Shown piece after piece: positions 32,496-42,687 of a stretch of DNA of 64,000 nucleotides. This DNA comes from Beta vulgaris subsp. vulgaris. Its lineage: Eukaryota; Streptophyta; Magnoliopsida; Caryophyllales; Amaranthaceae. The stretch's first letter is position 1. Every line of letters begins with the position of its first letter. Where the stretch lies: positions 47,267,873-47,331,872 of the forward strand of contig NC_079202.1 of the NCBI RefSeq assembly GCF_026745355.1, read 5' to 3'. Below the pieces are notes generated by a model. The model had not been told where the DNA came from. It ran no database searches and was given only the letters and a program-made list of their open reading frames with translations. The position numbers were made by a program, and so were the translations under genes.

Positions 32496-32655
32496 GGTAG
32501 GGGGATCCGATATCGATCTCCCCTACTATTTGTCATATGTATGGAGTATCTTTCAAGAATACTTCATAAATTGAGTGAATTAGAGCAATTCAAATTTCAC
32601 CCAAGATATGCTTATGTGAAATTAACCCACATGTGTTTTGTTCATGATCTTATAT
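32496..32655 (+). pseudogene. L1-2 reverse transcriptase, part 2
   Basis: Continues the motif broken by L1-1: GGDP-like codons, then ISPYLFVICMEYLSRILHKL and FKFHPRYAYVKLTHMCFVHD. The catalytic box, usually FADDLLLF, reads FVHDL, so one catalytic Asp is replaced by His. It stops at the Stowaway/mariner-type insertion. Confidence 0.85.
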
Positions 32656-32944
32656 TACTCCGATCCCTCCATTCTAGAATACTCTTGACATTTATTAAGG
32701 CACTTAGTTTTAGATGACAAGTTGTTTAATTATCAATTGCTATTTTATAGAAAAGTAGATGTGATAGAACTTAGTAGTTAGTAAAAATAGTATTATTTTA
32801 TTTCAAGGAGAGAGAATGTGGGTTATGGTTAGAGTTAGGGCCGGTGATGGGGCTGTGCAAACATCCCCACCGCACAGGGCCCCCATTTCAACAGGGCCTC
32901 ATATATTATTGCTTGCATTTATAAAACAAAGTACTTGCTTTGGC

Positions 32945-33025
32945 TTGCTAGTATGCTACATGACTATTTGTTTTATGTCATGAGTTCGAATCCCACTCTA
33001 TGCAAAATTCACAAAGTTTTTTTTT
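32945..33025 (+). repeat. tRNA-like / SINE-like segment
   Basis: GAGTTCGAATCCCACTCT (about 32982-32999) matches the tRNA B box (GTTCGAATCC) and the flanking TPsiC stem. A weak A-box-like GGCTTGCTAGTA lies about 35 bp upstream, and a poly-T run follows. No complete tRNA cloverleaf can be drawn, so I treat it as a relic promoter in the transposon. Confidence 0.4.
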
Positions 33026-33659
33026 TCATTATTACTTTTAAAAATTCATTTGGGTTTTGTGGTTGCGTTATTACCTTCTTCTTTGCAATATACTAATCTC
33101 TATTACATAAGGGAAGGGGGAGCAACGGTGTCCTCTTTTGAACTGACTATTTTGCCCCCCTTCCCTTTCTAAATTATAAAAGGAACGGAGATAATAGGAA
33201 TTAGTTGAAAAGGGCTTTTATATAATTAGACTTAAATTTGATTCATCTTCATATAAAATCTGAAAACAAGATGTGTATGAAATTTGATTAATTTATGACA
33301 CTGATGAAAAGGTTACAAATTTATTTCTTTTTTAAAATTCCAATATAAATTTTTGCCCAAAACTTTTGCAAAATATCCATGTTCAAAAATAAATTTTGAA
33401 AAACAAAATAATATCAAACCTTTTGCGAACAACTTTTGCAAAAATCCGTTTTCAGAAAAAAAAAATTTACATTAATTTGCGAAATCAGATTGTGTATGAA
33501 AAAGTTTAAATTTCATTTCACCTATAATTGAAACTCAAAGTGTTAAAATTTAGAAAAGGAGAAAAATAAAAAATGACTATTTCATGCGAAATCATATTGT
33601 GTATGAAAAACTTAAAATTTCATTTGAAATATAATTGAAAGTGAAATTGTGAACATTTA

Positions 33660-33938
33660 GGGCCTGTTCTCCCCAGCTTATTTTCAATTCAGTTCAGTTC
33701 AATTCAGTTCAGTTCAGATCATTTCAGTTCAGATCAGTTCAGTTCAGTTCACATCAGTTCAATTCAGATCAGTTCAGTTCAGCTCTTGACAATACTTTTA
33801 CTCTCACATATCACTATTCATTTCAGTTCAGTTCAGTTCAATTTAATTCAGTTCAGATCAGTTCAGTTTAGTTCAGATCAGATCAGTTCAGTTCAGTTTA
33901 GTTCAGTTCAACTGTTTTATGCCGAAGAGAACAGGCCC
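33660..33938. mobile_element. Tourist-type (PIF/Harbinger) MITE
   Basis: 279 bp. The ends are GGGCCTGTTCTCCCCAGC and, inverted, GGGCCTGTTCTCTTCGGC, with TTA duplicated on both sides (33657-33659, 33939-33941). The interior is many short units of CAGTTCAG/CAGATCAG. The TIR and TTA target fit Tourist elements. Confidence 0.9.
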
Positions 33939-34915
33939 TTAGAAAAGGAGAAAAATTAAAATGATGAAAATTTTTAAATATCAATTTGTGAAATCATAAT
34001 TTAGAAGCTAGACAAGGAAAAATAACTGAAATTGTCTTATACTTTTCGGTTACAGTTTTGGGATCATAGAGAAATTACTTAAATCCATATCAAAAACTAT
34101 TATAAATTACAAAAATGAATAAAAGCAAAAAAAAAAAAAGGATATTTAATAAAGAGCATCATACTGATTATAAAAGAATATGCGCATATAAGACTTGAGA
34201 AACAAAAAACTATTCAAAATCACAAAAATGAATAACAACAAAAAAAAAGAACATGAAAGAATCTTATTCACAAAATGGAGGTGAACTTAAATACTAACTT
34301 GCATTTTCAGTTTGTTTACTACTTAGTATTAGGCCTAAAAATATCATCGCATGCATCGCGTGCACAAAAGGCTAGTTTCATATAAGTCATCTCTCTTCCT
34401 TATAAGCATATGTGTTTTCCTTTATGTAACATGTATAAATCATAATTCTACATCAAAGAAGAAAAGAAAAGGTATTTGTCCTTCCAATATACTTATTTCA
34501 TATAGTTCATATCTCTTCCTTATAAACATATATTTTTTCCCCATACTTTTATGTAACATGCACATATCATAATTTTATATATTCATCTATTTATTTTCCT
34601 AAAATTGTTTGATTATTGGAGTTATTGTGATAATAAGTTTTTATTTTTTCACAATATGTATAAATCTATAAGGAAATTAGGGCCTAATTTTAAAAATTAG
34701 CACAGGGCCTCCAAATTGTTTAGGACGGCCCTGGTTAGACTTGATAGGTAATAAGAGTGGTATTATTTTATTTGGAGGAGAGAGAGTGTGGGCCAATATT
34801 TAAAAAGTAGAATGATTAAAATAATAGTGATTCATATCCCAAATAGAAGTGTAAAGAGTATCCTGGAATAGATAAAAATAGAAAGTGTAAAAAGTATTAT
34901 GGGACGGAGGGAGTA

Positions 34916-35730
34916 TGTTGTAAAAGAGAATTTCCTTCAATATATCTGTTACTTAGAGCTTTCAACTTATTCTCAACAACAACAGGATTACGAGCAAATG
35001 TCCATAAATCTGCTATTTATACATGTTGTGGTATGCGAGAGGGGGAAGTGAATCAAAGTTGTGGATGCCTTAGGATGTACTAGAAGCCAGCTCCCTTTCA
35101 GGTGCTTAATTAGATGTACCAATATGCTCCAAGAAGATTACTGAAGCACAGTGTGATTATATTGTTGAAGAAATGACTGCAAGAATTCGAGTGTGGAGTA
35201 TAAGACATCTGTCTTACAGTGTCAAAACTCAATCAATTAATGCAGTACTATTGAGTTTGCATAGATATTGGGTTCAAGTAATTGTTATACCTGCAAGCGT
35301 GCTGAATGAAGTTATCATAATATGTTGAGCATTCATGCACAGTGGCCAGTCTCATACATAGAAACAGCCAAACAGGAGCAGTTGCTGGGGATGAACTATG
35401 TTGGAGTAAAAAGAATGGTTGGGTTTCAGAGAGGTGAAAATGGAACATTGCTTGTTTAGGAAAGTATGTGTGGACTATAGCTTTCATCAAACAAGACAGT
35501 GTATGGATCAAGTGTGTTCATTAAGTTTACATTAAGGGGGAGAATTGGTGGAATTATGTGCCTAAAACAGGATAGAGTTGGTACTGGAATAAGATCTGTC
35601 AGATTAAGGAGCAATTGAAAAGTCACTACACTAAACTAGAATTCAGCTCCTGGCCTTGTCTTCATTCTGTATATAGATCATCTATGAGAAGCTCAAAGGT
35701 GATAAACAAGATGTCTATTAATAAAAGATT
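34916..35730 (+). pseudogene. L1-2 reverse transcriptase, part 3
   Basis: Resumes after the MITE with CCKREF then YLLLRAFNLFSTTTG-like codons. It continues with RTNMLQEDY-like and 'ariRVWS.rhLSYs.k.qLInAVLLSLHryW' patterns (about 35185-35290), then a 'SVWIKCVH.VYIKG.NWW.YVPK' pattern (about 35500-35570). It is scattered over all three frames with stops. Same family as L1-1 but much more decayed. Homology fades after IYEKLKGDKQDVY near 35720. Confidence 0.8.
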
Positions 35731-35852
35731 TTTGATTGAAAAGTAATATAAATATTTACTCATCGACTTATGTACATGTTAAAATGTAATGCCATGTCGC
35801 CATACGTATATGCATGTGTCATGTGTGATATATATATAGAGAGAGAGAGAGG

Positions 35853-36836
35853 AGGGCTCTTGTGAGAACACCTCCTCTATGTGAGAACACTTTTTTATGT
35901 GAGAACAAATCTGAACCTTTGGATCTAATCTAATATAACCGTTCTAAATGCACTTATGAGTAATGACGTTTTTGTAATTTAGTTTAACCCTTACCCCCTT
36001 CTTCCCCATCTTTTTCACGCTACTTTTTCTCTCTCTTTCTAAAGTTTCGCACATCTTCTCTTTCTGTCTCCTCTGTATCATCGTTCATGGGTTTTTGTTC
36101 TTCAAAGTTTTAGTTCGATTATTTGCGGATTCCACACTTTTTTTTCCATAATTCAACAAGTATTATTCGAAATTTTCATCATCTATCATATACCATCATA
36201 AGCACCTAAATGATATACGACAGCAGAAATCCAAATAAAAACACATTATATTTAGGCCATTAGTGGTTTCTAACTTTGAGTGAAAGTGTGTTGGTTACTA
36301 TGATACAGCATAGGGTCACTATGATATAGCAGAGGGTCACCATGATATGGAAATAGTAAATATTATTTTTTCTTGACTAATTTCTTTAAACATGTAATAG
36401 ATGGGTTATTATGATACATGGTCACTGCTATGATACTTTCTCATAGTTTTGCAGGCTTAGTTGCTCAATGTCGTTTTCTTGATTCTCTTGGTAAATTTCT
36501 TCAATTTTAGGTTAATTATTATTAGGTTAATTAGTATTTTGTTTTCTTTCACATATAGAAGTTGGTAATCTTCGTTTTAGGTACCTTTATAATTTATATA
36601 GTAACCCTTTTTTCAATTAGTTTTATTAGAACACTCTTTCAAATATGTACTTCCTCATTATAGCTACGCTTTTCTAAAATATAGGAACTATTTGATATAG
36701 TTACCATTTTGACACTAGAAAACATTTTTACATGAAAAAGTGAGCCATTTGATTAGCCTAAACCTACCGATAAGATTCATTCTCACATAAAAAAGTGTTC
36801 TCACATAGGGACCTATTTTTACCGGATCCCAACCCT
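35853..36836. mobile_element. Inverted-repeat MITE-like element
   Basis: A perfect 29-bp inverted repeat, starting CTATGTGAGAACAC and ending TATGTGAGAA, occurs at 35877-35905 and (inverted) at 36780-36808. Outside it lie AGGG and CCCT, which may be the real ends, inside a run of TA dinucleotides. The interior has no coding frame. The superfamily is not assigned because a duplication cannot be told apart from the TA microsatellite. Confidence 0.65.
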
Positions 36837-36842
36837 ATATAT

Positions 36843-36885
<43 letters not shown>

Positions 36886-36911
36886 ATATAATATATAATA
36901 TATATATATTT
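36833..36911. repeat. TA microsatellite
   Basis: About 70 bp of TA dinucleotides with a few single-base interruptions, next to the end of the inverted-repeat element. Confidence 0.95.
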
Positions 36912-37187
36912 ATTGATAACAAATTAAAAATAAATTGCTTATCAGGATCATGATTATGGGATAAATTGCAAAAGCTTATTATGCATCTCGTTCATAATAC
37001 ATGAGGCTGAATTTAATCTAGTTTATTCATTGCAAAAAAAAAAAAAAAAAAGAAATAAAGAACGAGTTTTTTTATTTAAAAAAAGAGGTATTATTATTAT
37101 TAATCAACATAGTGACAATAAATTTATTTTCGTTGTTTGTTTCATATCAATAACTACTCTTGTACATTGGACCCTGGTTCATCAATT
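36912..37187. other. 3' flank of the UGT gene
   Basis: AT-rich with a poly-A run near 37034-37052. A minus-strand AATAAA at about 37120-37128 lies about 60 bp after the UGT stop and could be its polyadenylation signal. Confidence 0.5.
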
Positions 37188-40100
37188 TTAGTGTTTCAGT
37201 GGAAGAAACACTTGGCTCATCAATTGTTCCATATTGTTGTAAGATGATCCAGTAGGTCTTGTTGCCTTTTCAGCTAACCTTTTCAACTTGATTGCATTCC
37301 TTCGCATATCTTCACCCTTTTCACCCTCCATTAACTCTCTCACTTGCCTCTCAACCTCATCCCTCTTAACATCCTTGTTTATCTCCATGCCTGTACCCCA
37401 TTTATTGCAGAAATACCAACAATTAGTCTGTTGTTCGGCGAAAAATGGCCAACAAAGCACAGGCTTTCCACCACATATGGTGTCAAGACTAGAGTTCCAC
37501 CCACAATGGGTTAAAAAAGCAGCCGTTGCTTCATGATTCAGCACCTTTTCTTGATCACACCAACTAGCTAACATGCCCCTATCTTTTGTTTTAGTTAGAA
37601 AATCAGGCGGTAAAACCGCCAAATCTCCTGTGACAATATCCTGTCTAACGATCCACAAGAATGGGCGATTGCTCTTCGCAAGTCCCCACGCAAATTCGAC
37701 AAGATTATCTTTTGTCATGGTTGTGATGCTCCCAAAACTAACATACAAAACTGAATTTGGCTTCATCGTATCAAGCCATTGTAGGCAATGTGAGTCCTCT
37801 TTCCAAAGATTGGACCCCAAGTAATTGGCGTCCTTATCATCTACATGTTGGGAAGTTTGGTTTAGTTGGTAGTGCAGTGGTCCAATGGTGTAGATTGGAC
37901 CACCCATTTTAGATATGTCGTCAAGGACTTCGTGCTCTAATTCGTCAAAGGTATTGAATATGATTGGTGCTAAAGATTCGCAAGATTTCTCAACGGAGAT
38001 CATCAAGAAATAAAATAATATGTCATCTTTTTCCATGGTTCTTATGAAGCTTGGAATATCCTTTAAGCGTATACCTTTCATGCTGGGGACCCAGTCAACA
38101 ATCATATCCAAACTGCCGTTCGTCAAGTAATTAGGATCTGCAAAAAAACAAATAAGATCAAAATACAATTGTGGTTCACCCTCTTTTGGGTTGTAGTTAC
38201 AATATAAATGTAAAATTTAAGCACATGTTTATTTGGCACTAGCGTTTTAGGTAGTGGATAAAGTTCGGATAATTCAAAAAGCTACTTAAGGAAAATTAGG
38301 AGTGTTTGGCAAGATAGCGATTATGGTAGCGGGTAGTGATTAGGGTAGATTATGGATAGCTTTTGTGTGCACCTGATTGGTAATTGATATTAACTTCATA
38401 CAGTGAATTTTAATAGAGATATAGTGAACTTATATACAATATATTGGATTTTATTAACGGAAAACATATAGTAAAATTATATGGCTATATGCAATATAGT
38501 GGAGGATTTGATTTTAATATTTTAATATGGGGGAAGATATAGGTTGTGTACTATATCATGACACATGCTTTAACATATAGAAAGATGTAGTTTCTACTTG
38601 ATATAGTTAGTGCATTATTGATTATAGTGAATTTCTGCATGATATAGTGAGTGTCTTAATGATATATAGTGGATTATTTAGAACAAATAATGTAGTTTCT
38701 GCATGTTATAGTATGTTTTTGAATGATATAATGAGCTTCTTCATGAAATAGTGGGTTTTTGAATGATATAGTAGCTTGTGTCTGAATGATGTAGTGAGTT
38801 TCAGCATGATATAGTATGTTTCACAATGATATAGTAGCTTGTGTCTTAATGATATAATATACTTTGTAGTAGGTTTCTGGTTGATATAGTGGGTTTCTGA
38901 ATGACATATTGGATTGTTCATAAATGAGGCGTGATATTGGCTTGTTGCACACTAATGTTAATGTGAAATCGAGTTCACGCAAGTCAGATTGTAGTTTATT
39001 AGGTGTAAGAACTTGTTGAAACTAATAATTTGAACTAATATGAACTTATTAAATATGAAATTTATTTTTTAAAGATGAAGAGAACACACCCTAATTTTGG
39101 ACTTTATTACTTATTAATTTTGGTTGTGGTTTTATTTTTTGCCGAAACTGATTTTATAAACTAAAAAGAAGAGTTAAATTTTTTTAGATAAAAGACTTCG
39201 TTAAGTCAAATCAAAATCGTATATTAGAAATTAGGATCTATGTGTAGAGTAAAAATCAAAATAAATTATTTATTAAATAATAGAGGGAGTATATATCTTT
39301 GGTACAAGTTAATATAGATATCGATCTCATGTAAGTTTTAGAACATAACTAGAGTCACTAATATTACATAGGAAAAAACCTCAATAACTCTATAGCTTTT
39401 TTTTCATTTTAGTCAATTATATTATCTATGTTGACCGTGTATTTCCATATTGATCGAGCACTATTTATTTTCATGTTGAAACGTCTTTGTGCTATATTCT
39501 AATCAATAAAAACTAGGTAAGCCCATGCATGTTGGTTCATTTTCTAGTCCAAATAGCTATTTAAAATTTTAAACGACTCTCACCGGACTCTGTCTTGATT
39601 ATAATTAGTTTACCGGCACCTTTATTTTTCCAAAGTCAAGATTTAGTAAGTTTGATCGTAATTAATTTAACGTCAATATATAATACTAAATAAATTATAT
39701 GAAGTCTTGTTAATCAAATTCATTCCAATTTACAAATTTACTTTATCAAATTTATATTATTATACATAATTATAGATATTAATCGTCAAAGTACTAAATC
39801 AACGAAAAGTACCATTAATGCAATAAGATGTCTTATCAATTTCAACAGAGCTTATAATTTTTTGTCACCTTTTCAACTTTTTGCAAACTTATTGGTTTCA
39901 CTTATGTTTCACCTAGTGCTACCAAATATAGCTTACTAATATAATCACTTGTCAGCATTCAAGATAGCAGAAATGGATTAACAAACACAGCCTAATAAGT
40001 AGATAGAGAAAGCTCATACGGATATACCTTTGAAGGGCACAATGCCCTTGTCAAGAAGTAATCGATATTGAGCATAACCTAAGAACCCACAAGCGCTAGC

Positions 40101-40550
40101 AGTCCACAGGAGAATCACAGGCAAGTCACCGAGGTCTCGTGCGGCATCAAGAGTGAACGGCATGATACAGTCCGAGAGAATAAAGGTGACAGGCGGTGAA
40201 CCTGCGGACGGATCATTAAGCCTTTGGAGGAGCTTCTTGAAGGGGTCAAGACAGTTATTTAGAACAGCATGGAACATGGAAGGAACGTCTTGGGTGGCAT
40301 CCGGATCAGAGGGTGGTATGCCATCCGGTATCGCTTCGAATCGGAAAGATGAGAGACCATCAAGGGAGTTTGGACCCCTCGACCTAAGAAGCCTGCGATG
40401 GTTGAACTCAGTATTTACAAAGGTTATGTGGAAGCCTTTAGAATGGAGTAACTTGGCTAGATTTAGCATTGGGCTTATGTGGCCTTGTGCAGGAAAGGGG
40501 ACACAGACTGCATGAAGCTTAACTTCTTTCTCACTAGGTAACTGCGTCAT
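37188..40550 (-). CDS. UGT85-type UDP-glucosyltransferase (two exons)
   Basis: The only convincing host gene. Exons 40028-40550 and 38137-37188 total 1473 nt, giving 490 residues and a TAA stop; the junction codon (G/AT, Asp175) joins cleanly. Glycosyltransferase family 1 enzymes move a sugar, usually glucose from UDP-glucose, to a small-molecule acceptor in the cytosol. The N-terminus PFPAQGHISPMLNLAKLLH carries the likely catalytic His24, and FILSDC carries the partner Asp127. The PSPG box is exactly 44 residues (367-410), from WCDQEKVL through THCGWNS to FAEQ, with the terminal Gln that favours glucose. FVNTEFNHRRLLRSRGP and YLTNGSLDMIVDWVPSMKGI are typical of family UGT85; UGT85A-like enzymes act on cyanohydrins, iridoids or terpenols, so the acceptor cannot be named. 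The intron is at the conserved UGT85 position. Unusual: Asp393 replaces the nearly invariant Glu of the PSPG box. Length is normal for the family. Confidence 0.95.
38138..40027 (-). other. Intron of the UGT gene
   Basis: 1890 bp, donor AAAG/GTATATCC at 40027 and acceptor TTTTTTTGCAG at 38138. It holds a repetitive stretch at about 38400-38930 built of short variants of 'tgatatagtgggtttctgaa', and otherwise AT-rich sequence. No nested gene is seen. Confidence 0.9.
38400..38930. repeat. Degenerate short-period repeats in the UGT intron
   Basis: Around a dozen or more loose copies of 'atgatatagtgagtttctg' and 'gatatagtagcttgtgtct' at irregular spacing of about 25-35 bp. Related words (atgatatagcagagggtcac) occur in the MITE-like element at 36290-36360. 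Confidence 0.6.
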
Positions 40551-40680
40551 TTTTTTTTTTATTGTTTCAAGCTTTCACCACTCTTTTGAGTCAATCAAAT
40601 CAAAATAAGATAATGAGTTTAATAGTCTTAATAATAGGAGGGTGAGTCGAAAAACTTATTAGATACAAGAGTTAAGTACG

Positions 40681-40688
40681 CCTTTTAT
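40681..40688 (-). promoter_or_regulatory. TATA box of the UGT gene
   Basis: The minus strand reads CTATAAAAGG about 130 bp upstream of the start codon. That predicts transcription start near 40650 and a leader of about 100 nt. Confidence 0.65.
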
Positions 40689-40930
40689 AGCTCTACTCTT
40701 CGCAACTTGTCCAAGGAAATTTACCCTGGCACTTCGTGAGTGTCATAATGCCGTGTGAGATCAAGCAGCTCAAGAAGCTTCAATACTTAGGCACCACTCA
40801 TGTTACGTACGTTCTAGTCTGTTAACACTCTCTTTAATTTTACAACCAAAAATATCTATAATAATGTCTTCTAATTTGTCTTCTACATGTCTATCCGAAG
40901 AATATCAATTGAACATACCATGTGCATACA

Positions 40931-41235
40931 TGTAGGGAACATTATCTCTCTATGTTCCTAAAGTAGAGTATTTTGTCCTAGAGTTTTTGTACCTAGTATT
41001 CTTTATTGATCCTAGGCAGATTATAGCTGTTTTCTTTTGTCCTTTATGTTTTGTGTGTTTGTACAACACACTCTTTTTCTCTAGGTTTAGCTTTACCTCT
41101 GTGTATATATATGTGAAAGGGATAATGTAACCGTTGTTGCTTGATAATACAAGCATCACTTTGAGTGTTATACCAGAAGAAAACTGGAAAGAGAATTTCA
41201 TATTAAAAGAAAGATTGAGTCTTTGATTCTTTTCA
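40931..41235 (+). repeat. Copia-4 5' LTR
   Basis: Ends TTTTCA directly before the primer site. The start is placed at TGTAGGGAAC (40931), giving 305 bp; without the partner LTR this edge is a guess. TGTATATATATGTG near 41101 is a probable promoter. Confidence 0.7.
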
Positions 41236-41247
41236 TGGTATCAGAGC
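41236..41247 (+). promoter_or_regulatory. Copia-4 primer binding site
   Basis: TGGTATCAGAGC, the canonical site for initiator tRNA-Met priming. Confidence 0.93.
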
Positions 41248-41298
41248 AACAGGGTTTTGAATCCTACGCTTAAAGTTTTAAAGGCTCGGTTTTAAGTC

Positions 41299-42240
41299 AT
41301 GGCAGGTGATGATGGAAAAGAATATAAGAGTTCTTCAATCAATCTCTACAAAGACCTTCTCTTCATATCTGTGAATGAGAATGGTTCAAATAGTTTAGGG
41401 AACATCAGTTTTCATGGGAACAATTTTCTAAATTGGAGTAAGAGCATCTGAATTGCCTTAGGAGGCAAGAACAAACTTAGGTTTTTAGAAGGAAAACATC
41501 CAAAAACCAACTATAGATGATGAAGAAATCCATAAATGTGAAAGATGCAACTTTATGGTAAGGTCATGGCTCCTTGCTAACATGAAACCAGATGTGGCTG
41601 CAAGTTTGGTATGCAATCAACAAGGTAGTTGTGGAAAGAAATATTGAAAAGGTATGCTCAAACCAACGCACCTCAGTTGTCCCAAATCAAGAAGGAACTA
41701 TGGGAGTTGCAACAAAACAATCTAAGTGCGAGTGAGTACTACTGCAAACTGAATAGTCTTTGGGATCAAATTTCAGACCTGTAAGGGATGCCAGAATGCT
41801 CTTGTGGTGCCATGCTTAAATGTTCTTGCAACATTGCAAAGAACATGATAGAATTGCAGGCAACAGAGAGGCTGATAAAATTTGTAATGGGTATGAATAC
41901 AGGAAATGATCAAATGAAGACCAACCTGTTAAGTACTGACCCTATGGCGTATGTCAACAAAGCTTGCATTCTGGTGCTTCAAGTGGAAAGGCATAAGCAG
42001 ATTACAGGAGAGATGAATGCTGCTTTCGAGGCAAGTGCGCTGCAAACAGGCAAGTGCATACTAGGAGCTTGGGTCCTTTACAAAATTTTCACAAGAAGGA
42101 TTATTATAAGCACTTGAAGATGGAAAAAATGTCAAAGTTTTGTGAGCATTGTGGAAATAAAGGGCACTCAAAGGGGGAGTGTTTCAAAATAGTTGGCAAT
42201 CTAGTATAAGAAGACTCCAGAAAACTTCAAACATGCTGGG
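41299..42240 (+). pseudogene. Copia-4 gag, broken
   Basis: Starts MAGDDGKEYKSSSINLYKDL, with ISFHGNNFLNWSKSI, the Copia gag N-terminus. A stop and a frame shift lie near 41450 and 41515. The middle (41788-42045) reads CSCNIAKNMIELQATERLIK, FVMGMNTGNDQMKTNLLSTD, then a CCHC knuckle FCEHCGNKGHSKGECFKIVG at about 42139-42198. Confidence 0.85.
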
Positions 42241-42243
42241 AAT

Positions 42244-42687
42244 ATGGTGAAAGATGCAGAGAGTTCAATGCAAGACAACCCTCTGGACTTCACTAATCAG
42301 GATACAAAAGGAAGTGGTGGAAAGAATGATTGCAACTTCATGAGCAATCTGGTTCAAGAAGTGATGAAGGCCATAAATGAAAAACAAACTGGTGGAAGCA
42401 GCAGCCAAGCTAACTTTGCAGGTAAAATTAGCACTTCTAATGCAGTAGTGAATAGAATATCTGCTAAATATGGATCCTGGCTCATAGATTCAGGAGCCTG
42501 TGACCATATGATAGGTAACAAGAAACTATTGACAAACAGATTGACTTTGAAAGGTAAGATAAATGTAGGACGTCCTGATGGAAGTGTGAAGATTATGTGT
42601 GAAATTGGTGATGTTGTTCTCAATCATGACATAACCTACTTAAAGAATGTTCATTATATAAGTGATTTAAATCATAACCTGATCTGA
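42244..42687 (+). pseudogene. Copia-4 protease
   Basis: A 147-codon open piece. The active-site motif WLIDSGACDHMIGN lies near residues 79-92, followed by NVHYISDLNHNLI, the end of the protease region. The catalytic Asp and the following Ser-Gly are intact, but the frame is isolated from gag and integrase. Confidence 0.85.

Larger units (their letters stand above)
32837..34732. mobile_element. hAT-like non-autonomous element
   Basis: The ends AGGGCCGGTGATGGGGC (left) and, inverted, AGGGCCGTCCTAAAC (right) resemble the CAGGGCCGGCCC type of plant hAT termini. Flanking 8-mers GGTTAGAG (32827-32834) and GGTTAGAC (34733-34740) match at 7 of 8, with two extra T residues on the left, which fits an 8-bp duplication. 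The interior has no coding frame; it carries a tRNA-like B-box segment and a Tourist MITE. Confidence 0.65.
32658..34913. mobile_element. Stowaway/mariner-type element with nested insertions
   Basis: The right end, read inward, is CTCCCTCCGTCCCATAATAC, the classic Stowaway/mariner terminus of plants. The left end CTCCGATCCCTCCATTCTAG is a diverged copy. TA duplications flank it (32656-32657 and 34914-34915), and the L1-2 reading resumes across it. Its own sequence is only about 360 bp once the hAT-like insertion (32837-34732) is removed, so it is a MITE. Confidence 0.8.
30735..35730 (+). mobile_element. L1-2: decayed L1-type LINE, split by two later insertions
   Basis: Pieces of one L1 reverse transcriptase appear in order: 30740-31006 (NNTTITLIPKTRCPKNVAEF, YKCVTKMIYSRLE), then 32496-32655 (SPYLFVICMEYLSRILHKL, ELEQFKFHPR), then 34916-35730 (YLLLRAFNLFSTTTG with many stops). 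The first gap is filled by L1-1 and the second by a Stowaway/mariner-type element. The 5' half (ORF1, endonuclease) is absent and the 3' end fades out near 35730, so it is old and incomplete. Confidence 0.85.

Noticed and set aside
32945..33025. A functional tRNA gene
   Set aside because: Only the B-box half fits; no acceptor stem or anticodon arm can be formed.
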